Shown: positions 37,579 through 48,922, numbered from the stretch's first letter. The stretch: DNA of 64,000 nt from Candolleomyces eurysporus (GCA_027579435.1 JANBPK010000008.1:1-64000), one strand, 5' to 3'. Numbers and translations are program-made. Notes: generated by a model from the sequence alone, not told the origin.

Positions 37579-37745
37579 GGAAGTACTTCCAGGAGCCCAA
37601 TGAACTTGTCTCTTTGTGAAGTGCCCCGCTTTTGACCCGCAGGTACAGTTATCCATAGTCGTATGCGGCCTTTAATGCTCTCTGCAAGCCTGGACGTGGG
37701 ATCGAATAGTCGAAGCATCTCGTAGGGAAACGCTGGCGGATAATG
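37579..37745 (-). pseudogene. Fragment of the LRR-like gene
   Basis: The minus strand reads EMLRLFDPTSRLAESIKGRI then TSQRDKFIGLLEVLP, close to EMLRLFDPTSDLAESIKKRI and TSQRDKFIRLLEALS of the intact gene at 35.9-36.9 kb. Upstream, the PAF-like start joins directly to EMLRLF, so about 33 codons are deleted. Everything after LLEVLP is lost at the border with the direct repeat. Confidence 0.8.
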
Positions 37746-38186
37746 GATAAGATAAAGAAGATTCGAGGCGGTGATGTCATCAGCCCAGGCCAGGGCCCAT
37801 CACGCGTGGCCAGCGTACCGTCGGGCCAGGGAAAAGCCGATGGCCGGTGGAGCCGAGAAGGCGGAAGACCCTTAGAATTTTTCGAGTTAAAATGTCGCGG
37901 ATAAGTTGCGTAAGTCTCCTAGGAACCATGAGGCGTCTCAAGCTAGAGCTCTATAACAAAAGCTCCTACTTTCTCATATAAGGTCCAGCTTGACTACACT
38001 TTATTGACCTACGTTGGCATCCAAGCAAAAGATAGCAAGACGTGGCCCCGTACCCCACCATATTTACTGTCCAACCTGAGGGCTTTCTCGCTGTCGCCGG
38101 TAAAAATCACAACTCGACGAGGCCTGCACATTCTCTCGCTAAGATAGGAATCGATCAGGCTATATCCTCGACAACCGCAGCTACGA
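37746..38186. other. Upstream region of the riboflavin kinase gene
   Basis: This 441-bp stretch holds the promoter and possibly a non-coding or short coding 5' exon of the riboflavin kinase gene. No relative of the direct repeat is seen in it. Confidence 0.4.
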
Positions 38187-38897
38187 ATGCCCCTTCATCG
38201 CCTCCTAGCAACGCTCCTCAACTTCTACCGACCCCGCAATGCCTGGTGTGTTTATCACCCGCCAGGTCCATTGTCCACCGCCCGCCCACTTATCATCGGC
38301 CCCTCTACGGGGCCCGAAGCACCCTACCCCCTGCAGATGGAAGGCAAAGTAATCAGCGGCTTCGGACGTGGCTCCAAAGAACTAGGCATCCCCACCGCCA
38401 ACCTCCCCGTTGACGACAACTTGACACCATGGATCGCCGATATCAAGTCCGGGGTGTACTTTGGCTGGGCTTCCCTACGCCTACCGCCGTCGCATCCGAA
38501 CCACCCAACGACATCATCGGACACCACCAGCACGACAACCACAGCTCTGGGGGCGCACTCCGGGTTCAGCATATATCCCATGGTGATGTCGATCGGGTAC
38601 AACCCGTTTTACAACAACACGGTGCGGTCGGCTGAGGTGCACGTGCTCCACGAGTTCGAGGCTGACTTCTACGGCGTTGAGATGCGGCTGTTGATGACGG
38701 GGTTCATCAGGGAGGAGAAAAACTATCCTAAGCTGGAAGAGCTGATCGAGGACATCAAGGTGGACTGCGATGTAGCGCGCAAGAGCTTGGACCGTGAGGC
38801 TTGGGCATTGCGGGAGACGGGTAAGGGTATGCTGGATGGCAGCTGGTTGGTGCGAGAAACAGCAGAAGCAGAACAGGACTGTGGTGTAAAGATATGA
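38187..38897 (+). CDS. FMN1: Riboflavin kinase
   Basis: The conserved core is plain: RPLIIGPSTGPEAPYPLQME, then GFGRGSKELGIPTANLPVDD, the kinase signature with the ATP/riboflavin-binding PTAN motif. It is followed by GVYFGWASL, VMSIGYNPFYNNTVRSAEVH (catalytic Glu lies just after, in the HVLHEFEADFYG block) and LTGFIREEKNYPKLEELIED. A Thr/Ser-rich loop (TTSSDTTSTTTTALG) is inserted after GWASL. The enzyme phosphorylates riboflavin to FMN. The core starts near residue 35; the first ~30 residues from ATG 38187 do not look conserved, so the true 5' end may be spliced differently. It lies between two direct repeats. Confidence 0.88.
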   Translation: MPLHRLLATLLNFYRPRNAWCVYHPPGPLSTARPLIIGPSTGPEAPYPLQMEGKVISGFGRGSKELGIPTANLPVDDNLTPWIADIKSGVYFGWASLRLPPSHPNHPTTSSDTTSTTTTALGAHSGFSIYPMVMSIGYNPFYNNTVRSAEVHVLHEFEADFYGVEMRLLMTGFIREEKNYPKLEELIEDIKVDCDVARKSLDREAWALRETGKGMLDGSWLVRETAEAEQDCGVKI

Positions 38898-39033
38898 GAA
38901 ATAGACAAGTCGGTGGTGGGAGACACAGCGCAGGGGAATCTTGTGCTCGTTGCAGGGCAAAGGAGACGGCGTCGAGAGCCTATTGATCACCGTCCCCAAC
39001 CGCTCCACTGGATATTCTCTGCAAGAACCTTGC

Positions 39034-39325
39034 ATCACGCGAATTGACTTCTGATAAAAAAAAAAATTCTCGTTCCGACCTTTTGTGGCGTAGGCGTCTA
39101 AACACGGCGCTTCGAATAATGCTTCCACCGGCCCGAACCTCTCGACTGCCTTATTTGTTTGGGAACTCGAAGCGTTTCTCAAAAACTACTTTATTGAGTA
39201 CTCAAGACATGCATGAATCAAAGACGGACGGGTATAGGACTTGGATTTGACAATATAGGTATCTCCTAATTATCCTCCAATACACGTGGCATGGTCGCCC
39301 CACTCCTCTTCGGCCTCGGAACACC
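39034..39325 (+). repeat. Direct repeat, right copy
   Basis: Second copy of 37295-37578, in the same orientation, 1.74 kb apart. Differences include an A-run expansion at about 39055-39065. It precedes (on the minus strand, follows) the larger LRR-like pseudogene, again as a 3' flank. Confidence 0.85.
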
Positions 39326-39417
39326 ACAACGCGGACTTCCATGTAAACGGTAAACGAGGTCCTAAACGAGCCCCCTGACTTTGAGTCCTCCCTATGCGTG
39401 CAATTCCATGTCGCTTT

Positions 39418-40085
39418 TCACACACCTGGAGCCCCCCCCATCTTTGAATGAGGAATATTCATAGACATTGGCATCCGAATCGGAAGGGGATGTGATGAAA
39501 CCAACATCAACCTCTGGAATGACAAAATGCTGGGGCATTGGAGGAAATACGATTCAGAGAGATCCCATCTTGCGTTGGTAATAAACACCAGTTGCTGAAG
39601 CTCGGTGCACTGAGAGAGAAATCCCTCGATGGCTGCGATATGATTCGAGTCTACAATTGAGATTTTTGAATCGATGATTTGAATAGGACCGTTTGAAATA
39701 AGTAAGCGCTGTAGTCCAGGACATTCAAAGTAGCGCAGGAAGACGTCGATGCCAGACCGAGCGATCACCTTCAGAGAGTGTGGAGGTGGAAACAGTGCCT
39801 TCGTAGTCGAGAGCATTATGCCGACTTTCGATCACTTCAAATTCAGCGTCGAGGGCTCGAGAACAAATAGAAAGGATGGTGACACTGTCGTACATAGTCG
39901 AACAACCTGAGATGCTGATATGGGTCGGAGGGGAGAGAAACGCGGGTGCCACTGTGCATGGGCATGTCCATTATCACGATTCGGTGAAAGATCTCCGTAT
40001 TCCCTCCCGGAAATTTCATGAGAGACGCAATTGACGCATGGAAGGTACTCCGGACAACGTTTTGACTAGTTGAGCGATAAAACAT
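39418..40085 (-). pseudogene. Broken LRR-like gene copy
   Basis: Segments from two frames line up with the intact gene: PPTHISISGCSTMYDSVTIL in one frame, then YFECPGLQRLLISNGPIQII and CTELQQLVFITNARWDLSES in another, matching THISILGGSPALYDCVFIL, HFECPGLLCLLMSNGPIGL and APKLKQLEIVNNIRWKDAS. At least one frameshift (about 39.8 kb) lies between them, not at a homopolymer, so it is probably real. A further open minus segment at 40270-40510 (IPLPCISAQLRNIS) could be its decayed N-terminal part. Confidence 0.7.
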
Positions 40086-40702
40086 TGCTGGGGAGCTGGA
40101 CTGTGAGGAAGATCAACCTCCAGTCCCTGGAGACTATTGATGGCCTGAGCTAGGGAAGGGAGAAAGATGGGGAGAATATATCATCTAGGCCATCTTCCTT
40201 GTCAACGTCGACCCAAATAAATCGTCAACTGGAGGCTTCGCCGAGAACGATCTTAAGGGTACAAGTATACTAGGACCTTTGGCCGAGGATAGGGAGAAAA
40301 CCTCTCAAATCAAGCGACAATTTTCGATCGCCAGATAGGAAGAGCACTTTGATCACAACCGCCAAAGACGCTTGTGGAATCCGCACCAAGGTCCGCGATT
40401 TTGTGATATGAGAAATATTTCGAAGTTGAGCGGAAATACACGGTAAAGGAATTCGGACAATAGGTTCGTGAGCTAAGTGAAGAAGGATCCATCTACATGT
40501 ACAGTACAAAGACAGGCAAAAGGTAACTCAAAAAGACGACAAGATAGATCATGGTAAATGAGAACAGTACCAGAAATTCATAGAGTCCGATAGACAGACG
40601 AACATCGCTGGTGTCCGACAAATTTTCTCAAAAGAAATAAATCAATGTACGTGTAACTCACGACAGTGTGTNCCCCCCTGCGACCAACCCATGCTGGTAC
40701 AA

Positions 40703-43553
40703 CTATGTCGCGGACTCCGTACATGGAGCTGATAATCGATTTACTTCTTCTTTCAATCTCGCGACCTTGGCAAGATCTTCTTCTTGCCCAGCAGCGTCGA
40801 AGCGCATCTGGAGGAGAGATATCAATTTGTCAAGGCAATCGGCTCGATCCTGGTTCCCAACAGGATGATAAAATGCGAGGAGTTCCTCACAATGAGCTAT
40901 TGCCCCTTGAAGGTGTGAGAGTGCGCGGGTTTCTTCGTACATGGCTCGGAGGGATATGACAAGGTTGTGGAGTGGATGTAAGCGATCTGGATGAGGCGAT
41001 GGTCGAAGTTCAAGCGCTTTGCAAAAAAGGGAAATGGCCTCGTCAAGGTCAGCCAGGGTTCCTGTGCACCGATGATAATTCACGAGTGCATTACCGAGAT
41101 CGTTCAGTGAGTGTGAGCGATCCGGATCAGGGGATGGCCGAAGTTCGAGTGCTTCACGAAGCAGAGCAATAGCCTCCTTGAGGTTAGCTAGGCTTCCTGT
41201 GCACCGATGACGATCCACGAGTGCATTGCCCAGATTGTTGAGGGAGTCTGGGCGATGCGGATTAGGGGATGGTTGAAGTTCGATCACTTCACGAAGCAAG
41301 GAAATGGCCTCTTCAAGGTCGGCCAGGGCCCCTGTGCACCGATGACGATACGCCATTGCACGGCCAAGATTGTTGAGTGAGTATGAGCGATCCGGATGAG
41401 GCGCTTGTCGAAGTTCGAGTGCTTCACGAAGCAGAGCAATGGCCTCTTCGAGGTCACTCAGGTTTCCTGTGCACCGATGATGGCTTGTGAGCGCATCGCC
41501 GAGATTGTTGAGTGAGTATGAGCGATCCGCATGGAGGAATGCTCGAAGTTCGAGTGCTCCACGAAGCAGAGTAATGGCCTCTTCAAGGTCGGCCGGGGCT
41601 CCTGTGCACTGATGATGATCCAAAATTGCACGGCCAAGACTTTCGAGTGAGTCTGAGCGAGATGGATGAAACGACGGTCGAATTTCGAGTGCTTCACGAT
41701 ACACAGAAATGGCCTCCTCAAGGTCAGCCATGGTTCCTGTGAGCCTATGGCAATCCGAGAGTGCATGGCCAAGATTGTTGAGTGCAATTAAGCGGTCTAG
41801 ATCAGGCGATGGTCGAAGTTTGAGTGCTTCACGATGCAGGGATATGGCTTCATCCAAGTCCACGAGAGACCCGATCTGTCCGGCAAGGTCGCGAAATACG
41901 TTGGCCAGGAGCTCAATCGGCCTGGGGTTCCCAGGTTGGAGTGCAAGTGCCTCGCGACAGAGGTGGAGAGAGGAACTGTACTCCGATGGCTTGAAGCAGC
42001 CCCACCCGCCGTTTGAATGATTGTACAAATGTCTATCAGCATAGTCCGCAACGGCAGGAATCTGTTTGCCAGAGAAAACAAACAACCCTGGGTCTTGTCG
42101 TAGATACTTGAGTTTACACTTAAGGCAACGAAGGAAGAGGTGGACATGATGGGACGGGTGCGCAAAGAAATCGCCCGATCGACTTTGGGTAGTCAGGAAG
42201 TCGCGGAGCGAGGTGTGGCAGAGTGTAACGGGTATGTCATCTGTTCCTGGGACCTGAATGATTGCCTGCAAGTTCACGAGGACATTGACAACCTCGTATA
42301 TATGGATTCCGAGAAGCTCTGCGATTGCCGATGTCGAAAGTGGTGTCGAAAGCAGTGCGATGGTTGATATGATAGGGGAGAAGTGGGGGAGGTGCTTGGA
42401 GCGGGCCAATGTTTGTCCGTAAAGCCCATCTAGGCCAGGGTCCATCTCGAGGGCCAAGGGAAGGCGATCCATCGGCGTCGGTGGGCCGTTTGCTTCGGTG
42501 GTCATTACCATGATGAATTTAAACATGGCTGAAGCAAAAATGAAAGACCCTCCGATATGTTTGACAAGTTTGCGTCGATCGCTCTGGGTAGGCCACTCTC
42601 CGTGCTGCCGAACGTATGCTCGGATGACCGAGTTCCGCCTACATTCATCCTCGAAAAGGATGTGCAGGAAGGTGGCGATGTCGTCATCGGAGCAATGGTC
42701 CACAAGGTTGTCCAAAATGACGGCTGGAACATTTAGGCGGGATTGGATGTGCTCTTCAACCCGGCTCGTGATAAAAACGCGGAGGGGAATAAGGGGGTTA
42801 CCGTTGAAGAACACCAGCATTCCGTCAATGAGCTCTTTGACTTCGTCTTTGTCGTCGCACTCGTCCAACCCATCCAGCACCATGAGTAATGGGCCTTGCG
42901 TCATTGCACACACCCTTTTTTTCCTCAGAACAAGTGCTTTGAATGGTTCATAGACTAAGCACTCCATCCGGTCTTGTAGAGAAACGCCTTCCCCCGGTGG
43001 CGACAGTAATGCGGGGTTGCGCTGTACAGCTTCGCGTATGAAGGGTTCTGTCTGGGGGACAGCCGCTGCCATCTGGCTTGCTAAAGTCGTAGGAAGCCTC
43101 CAAATCTTGCTCCTGTCGCCTGCGTTTCGAAAGAAAAAGAAGCTCACGACCGGCCTATCCTCCCGCTTGGACGTTTCACAGACCTCCTGAGATATGGAAG
43201 ATTTTCCAGACCCGACGTATCCATTCATCCAGCGCATATGAGGTTCCGACACAGTCGTGATATCGCTCCTCGCCCAGTTGTTAACGTTCTTGACCACCTG
43301 TAACCTTGTACCAGGAAAGCAAGCAGAGTCGGGAGGTGATCGTTTTCGATTGCGAGTATGGGATGCATCGGTGATGGGCTGAAGAATGTCGAATAGGGCT
43401 GAAGGTGAATAGTTAGCGTTTTCCAGACGATCGGTGAAGACATGGGTAGATTTATCACTTACTCCTCTGCTCGGCTCCCACAAGCGAGCCGTTGACTTGG
43501 TAGTTGACCATATGCCCTACGTGCACATTTTGGGATCCTGGGAAGACGTTCAT
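40703..43553 (-). CDS. NACHT-TPR NLR-type protein
   Basis: The first exon is 43553-43463 (MNVFPGSQNVHVGHMVNYQV). The intron 43462-43399 has gtaag and ttcag borders. The second exon, 43398-40703, gives 928 residues in all. A linker containing ACFPGTRLQVVKNVNNW, usual before fungal NACHT domains, leads to the P-loop GYVGSGKSS. Walker B is LLMVLDGLDECDD, the sensor region VFITSRVEEHIQ, and a winged-helix-like part ends in HTSLRDFLT. The C-terminal 400 residues are seven to eight 45-residue repeats of TPR type. Fungal NLRs of this class act in non-self recognition and programmed cell death; the ligand is unknown. Reading straight through from 43483 would wrongly include the intron as coding. Promoter and leader lie above 43553. 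Confidence 0.88.
40916..41860 (-). repeat. Seven 135-bp TPR-coding repeats
   Basis: On the minus strand, units start at 41860, 41725, 41590, 41455, 41320, 41185 and 41050, each exactly 135 bp. Each encodes a variant of DLEEAI.LLREALELRP.PH then DRS.SLNNLG.AL..RHRCTG. An eighth, degenerate unit follows. Units 3-6 are the most alike, as expected if copies are exchanged or newly duplicated. Confidence 0.9.
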
Positions 43554-44768
43554 TGGCTCCTAAATGAAGAACGGTCAGTTATGTAGTCGAGTCAAGAGGG
43601 ATGACTGTGGGTAGTACAAGCTGTACTGATTATCACCAATACTGGTCGATGATGAGCGATTGAATACTTTCAGCCTTAGGTGCGTCCCTGGGATATTGGA
43701 GAAAGAATGTGTAGAGTGCTCGGAGGTCAATAGGTGCTAGGCAGTCGCAGAGAAGGGATGATGGAGGAAGAAAAGCAGGCTAATTGAACCGCTACTGCAA
43801 GCTGGCCTCATGTCAAATTGCTGTTAACTTCTGTTTCCCACATACGGTTTGTTCTAGTCACGGTACGCTACGGTCGGTCTGTTGGGCTTTAACTGTCCAT
43901 ACACGGTGCAGGGCCACACCGGGTTGCACTCCATCAAGGTCCAGCGAGTTTGCTAGGGAATTGGTGAGTAAACGGAATGCAAGGATGTTGGAAGGAAGCG
44001 AGTAAATTAAGAAATTGATGATGGTCGAGAGGGGTGAGGGTGAGGGACTGGTACTGGCTGCAAGTATTGGGTACGTGAGGGTAATGTCGTCATGATTCGG
44101 GGTCAAAGGCCCGGAGAGAAAAGGTTCCCCGGGCCCACTCCGATTCTGCAAAAACATATCTCCTGCAAGATTGAATTGACATATCACGGAGCCTGTTGAG
44201 AGATGGCGGGTGTGTTGAATTTGGTCATCGTCGCTGTTCTCTGCGAGTAGCAACGATCGGCGTTTTGGAGGAGAGAAGCGGGAGCTGGCATCTGTCAAGT
44301 TGCCTCCATGTAACCAGGTCAAAGCTTAGAACGCTGGGAGGGCTATGTTTCACCAGCGATGGTGGTCAAAGCACGAAAATCGGGTACTCTTAAGTCCCTC
44401 GCCTCTTATAGCCTCTTATCTACCAAATCGACCTTTGCTGCGACGCGGGCGCCTAATGGACCCAATAAGCCCAACGCCAAGAGGCTACCCGAACACGTGT
44501 TTTCTGAAGAAGCATGCGATTGGCTGGATGAGTAGTCTGTTTACGAGACCCCAACTCATAAGGCCTAAGGTATCTTGATTAATGATACAGTATGTATGTA
44601 TAACATTTTTAAATGCACATAAAATCCTATTGTAATGCCAGCGAAAATCATCGTACACTTCACCTCAAAGGTTCAAATGTCCCTCCCTCGCTTAGATCCA
44701 GATAAGTTATAAATACACCAGGATCCAAAACACATGCCACCGTGATGGAAGTACCGCTAAGAGGGGAT
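43554..44768. other. NLR upstream region and 3' flank of the nitronate monooxygenase
   Basis: A 154-codon minus-strand open frame (43858-44322) has no motif and no splice-supported continuation; it may be leader sequence. The remainder shows nothing recognisable. A TATA-like element is not obvious for the NLR gene. Confidence 0.4.
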
Positions 44769-46152
44769 TTAGAGCTTAGCGGATACCTTGACGAGTGCCG
44801 CGTTCTTCTGGAGGACCTCAGCCGCCTCGTTCATCATGTTGTCAACGATCTGCTTGGCAGGAAGAATGTCATTGATGACTGCGGAAACACGGCCCATGAG
44901 CCATGGTCTGGTAAGAAGAGTCGGTTAGATTCACATGTTTGAAGAAGAATCGCTGCGGTGATGGGACGTACCGGGTCTCAGCGGAAATTTCGGGCCTCTT
45001 CTCGAGCTCTTGGATATGGGGAAGGACGCCCTTGGAAGTCAGATCCTTGATCTCATCACGCCTGTTCTCGTTCCAGTCTTCGATGTAGGCGNTTTTTTCG
45101 GACTCGGAGAGGTCGGCCGGTGTAGATGAGAGTGGTCACAGCATCCTCGTAGCCGGCGCTGAGAATGAGGTCCTTGTGCTTCTTGGGAGCACCAGCCTCG
45201 ACAGAGGCGACGAAACGAGTTCCGACCCCTGGGAACGAGCGGATGTCAGCGGAACAAACCTCAAAAGCAAGGAAAATGTAAGTGAATACTCACAAACAGC
45301 CTGAGCGCCCCAGGCCAAGTTGGCAGCCAATCCACGGCCGTCGAAGATAGCTCCGGCACCGATGACGTAGATGGGCTTGCCGTTAAGCTTAGAGTATTGG
45401 CCCTTGCAAATGTCGACGCAAGCAGGAATCAAGATGCTGGCAGGGATGTCACCGGTGTGTCCTCCACCCTCGCCAGCCTGCGCGCAGATGATGTCGCAGC
45501 CGGCGTCGATAGCCTTCTGGACGTGCTTGGGGTGGCCGACCATGTTCATGACAGGAATGCCAGCCTTGTGCAGCTCGTCAACAGCCCACTGAGGGGGAAC
45601 ACCGACGGCGGACACGAAAAGGCGGGCTCCCTCCTCAATGATGATCTGAATGAGTTCGGGGAGTTGACCTTTGGTGTAATCGTACTGCGTCTCCGAGTCA
45701 GGATTGTATAGTGTATGAGGCGCTGCACGGAACTTACGTTGGTCTTGCGTGCGTTTCCCCCGACTTGGGGAAGCAAGAGATCGACACCGAAGGGACCATT
45801 GGGATCCTTGAGACCGCTCTTGATCTCTTGGATCTGCAGAGAAGATGTCAGTATGCCGTACGTGCAAAGTTCTCAGAAGTAGAAGGAATATGGCTCTTCT
45901 AAAGAGGAGCGCCCGCTCACCTGCTGGCGAAGGATCTTCGGAGTATAACCGATACCACCCAGGACTCCGAGGCCACCTGCGTTGGTGACAGCAGCAGCGA
46001 GCTCAGGACCAGCAGCAACGTTCATTCTGCCGCGACCAGTTAGAAGACATGCCAAGAGGTAGAAACAGCCTCAGGAGGACGTACCCAGCAAGCAGAATTG
46101 GGTGCTGGATACCGAAGAGCTCGGTGATAGGAGTAGAGATAGTAGCCACCAT
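44769..46152 (-). CDS. Nitronate monooxygenase (2-nitropropane dioxygenase family)
   Basis: Six exons (46152-46085, 46026-45921, 45833-45738, 45684-45294, 45228-44972, 44907-44769) give 351 residues when the N at 45092 is dropped. The start is MVATISTPITELFGIQHPIL, then AGMNVAAGPELAAAVTNAGG with a Gly-rich FMN site. Other motifs are CAQAGEGGGHTGD, VIGAGAIFDGRGLAA and WVGTRFVAS. These are class-defining for fungal NMO, an FMN enzyme that oxidises nitronates such as propionate-3-nitronate, in the cytosol. Without the N the sequence reads TGRPLRVRKNAYIEDW, as in relatives. Confidence 0.9.
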
Positions 46153-46806
46153 GGTTAATCAGAGACGAGGTGGATGTGCAGGTAGTAGACGAGGTGGTCA
46201 GTTGAGGACGAAGGCAACCTTTATATCACAAGGAAATGCATGATTATTTCAACCGGCGTTTCGTGGGCTTGTATTAGCGGTACTTTTCTAGCCGGAGTAG
46301 CCGGCCGGAACAGAATATGAATTTCACTGATGCGGCGCCCGAGCTGGGGTAGTTCACCTTCCCCGACTTGTGTGCCTTGGACAGTATCCTGAGGACGTGA
46401 AAGCTGATGTTTTCGGAAGTGTGACTGGGGACTTGTGATCTATAACTACTAATGGATTGGTCAGGAGTCCTGGTACCATAGTGTGCCTCAGGAGGTGGAG
46501 AAAACAAATAGTCACTTGACGAATCACCAGGTCCGCCAAGTTACTACAGTCGACAGAGCCACTGAGGGGCACCTGAAGCCAGAAAGTCGGAGTGAAGTGT
46601 GGGTATAAAATAGCATAAAACATCAAGTTAGAATAATAGAGAATAGTAAAGTACTGTGCAGCGCGGTGGGGAATGTTGTTGGACAGCGATGAAAGACGAC
46701 AGCATGAGTGTACAGAAACGACAGTCTGACGATTCATAAACACGAACCGAAAGATATGCCAAGGACATGCGAATGCATGCGTCCATCCGAATATGCAAAA
46801 CTCCAA
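46153..46806. other. Intergenic region
   Basis: This 654-bp gap holds the promoter of the nitronate monooxygenase gene and the 3' flank of the SHE3-like gene. I see nothing else in it. Confidence 0.4.
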
Positions 46807-48922
46807 TTATGAATCTGGGGTATTATCTCCTTCCTCCCCCTCTACTCTACCCGTCGCTCTCATCAACCTCCGTAGCCGGGTGAGCTCCTCTTCGAGCGTC
46901 TTGGCCGTTTTCACCGATGCCTCTGTCTTCCTGTCGTTTTCTTCCAGGTGCAGCCTCATCACCTGGATCTCGGCGAACCAGTGCGCTTCGACCTCCTTGC
47001 CCTTCCGCTCATCTTCCTCCCGTAGCACTCTCAACTTCTCTTTCCCTTCCTCTGCCTTCTTGATCTCCTCCACAAGCTCCCTATACTGCCGCCCAACCTT
47101 CTCAGCTTCCGCCTTCCACCGTGCATCCCTCTTCGTGATTTCATCCCGTAACCGATCTGTATCGTGTTTCCAGGCCTCTATCAACCCCTTCATGCTGTCC
47201 CGCAGCGAGATATATTCCCGTTCACTCTTTGACGATAGAGCTGTCGACTCGGCCAGCGCGGTCTCCATCTCCTTCAACGACTTCTTGGATGTGGTCGTCT
47301 CGGTTTTGAGCTGCTGCTTCAGCGTTGTTGACTCCGCCTCAGCCTTCCGCGCCCGCTCCAACACCTCCTGCAACAGCCTCTCCTTCCTCGCCACAACATT
47401 ATTGAGCCCCTCGTTCTCCAGCCTTAGCCTCTCCCGACTCTCCTTGAGATCCTCGACTTGTCTAGTCAGCTGCGACACCGTCCGTTGAGAAAGTCGTAGC
47501 TGTGACTTGGTGTGTTCTAGTGCATTTCGTGCGTTGACAACACCGGTCTGGAGGTCTGCAAGGACCTTAGTAGTATTTCCCGGTGTAAACGATAGTCGCT
47601 TGCTTGGAGATGGGAGCGTGGCTGAAGATAGGTCGGCACTTGCGTCCACCGGCGAAAGTTTTGTAGTTGCTGGGGAACGAGTAACTAATCCCTGTCCTTC
47701 ATCCGCTAATGCACGCGCGTTGCCTGTAGATGAAATCGACATTTCGATTAAAATTCACGCTGTCGGGATCACGCAAAGCGAGAAAAACGCGCTTACCGAC
47801 GGCAGATATCGGTATTCCTTTGGCCGTCAAAAACGGAGAGAAACCGAGTGACGTCAGCAGGCAAATAAGCGGCTTGCTATGAACGAGCAAACTCACGAGA
47901 AAGCGTCCTAGTTGGACTGGAATTTCGCTTGAAATGACCTTTTGCTGGTGGAGATGATGGTGAGGCCATGATACCGCTCGCGCCGAATGCTGACGGTACG
48001 CCCTCTCTGATGACACCGTTCTCAGTATCGCCTGCGCTGACAGAGCCTTCCATCCGCTTCGGTAGAGGTAGGCTGGATTCAGGTCCTGCAATGCCGTGGA
48101 GTACGTCGTAGCTCGACCTCCGTTTCATCTTTATGGCGGTGTTTGACGGCGTTGATGGTCCTTCCCCTACATCACGAAAGGAAGACGGAGGCGGTCCACC
48201 GCCCGAAGCGGTTGGGGGGGGATGAAGAGTAAGGGTAGGAAGACGTGGAACCGTTGCTCATTGCGACGTTGTCGTTGAGTTCGTGATAGACTTCCGGCGG
48301 GAAAGGTCGAGGGCCTGTCCGGACAATGGTTTCGAGATTATTGAGTTGTGCCTGTTGCTGTCGGATAGAGTGTTTCAACGAAGACATCTGGTTGCGAACC
48401 GCAACTAAACAGAGAGATGATGGTCAGCACAGAGTTAATATAAAAATGGAGATATTGAAGAAAAGCACGGCCAAAGTCCCTACACCGCCCTCGTCCATTC
48501 TGCCGGCATTGAAAGGTTATATTTTCAGTCTCGTAACGTCATGGACACCCAAAATCCACGTGCAAGGCTGTCCAGCTAAAACAAAACACCGAGCACTCAC
48601 CAGGATCGTCCAATGAGAGGGCCGGGCTATGTGCACGTCTCAGAGAGCCCCTTGAAGAAGACCGAGATAATGAAGGCTCTCTTGGGTGGAGTTTATGTGG
48701 GGTGAGATATGGTGAGCCAGTAGCAGTGGCAGAAGCAGAGTACCGATGGCCTGTCGCGTCTGGAAGTGGTGTAGTCGAGACCCTGGGTGAAGAACTAGGC
48801 AAGTTTCTGTTCACCAGTCGGGGGCTGCTCGTGCTTTTGATACTACTGACGCTGCTGTTTGTGCGGTGGTTGGAATTGAGTGGTGGGTTTAAATTGAGGC
48901 CCGGGTCGTCAGCGGCAGACAT
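46807..48922 (-). CDS. SHE3-like coiled-coil mRNA-transport adaptor
   Basis: Exons 48922-48601, 48404-47897 and 47723-46807 total 1746 nt (581 residues) if one base is removed from the 8-base G run at 48214-48221. With it the frame runs SSSPPTASGGGPPPSSFRDV without a break. The N-terminus is Ser/Pro-rich and disordered. A short helix (SSLKHSIRQQQAQLNNLETI) is followed by a basic stretch and then about 230 residues of continuous coiled coil (QRTVSQLTRQVEDLKESRER to TAKTLEEELTRLRRLMRA). This layout matches basidiomycete proteins annotated as SWI5-dependent HO expression protein 3, which in yeast links cargo mRNA to type V myosin. Homology rests largely on coiled coil, so the name is moderately sure. 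Confidence 0.65.

Noticed and set aside
43399..43483. Apparent NLR start MWEPSRGVSDK read straight into the NACHT exon
   Set aside because: The segment is an intron with gtaag and ttcag borders; splicing to the exon with ATG 43553 gives the family-typical N-terminus.
43858..44322. 154-codon minus-strand open frame upstream of the NLR
   Set aside because: No recognisable domain and no splice support; it may be leader sequence. Not called as a gene.
45136..45867. 243-codon frame covering only part of the nitronate monooxygenase
   Set aside because: It reads through introns at both ends; the six-exon model restores all family motifs.
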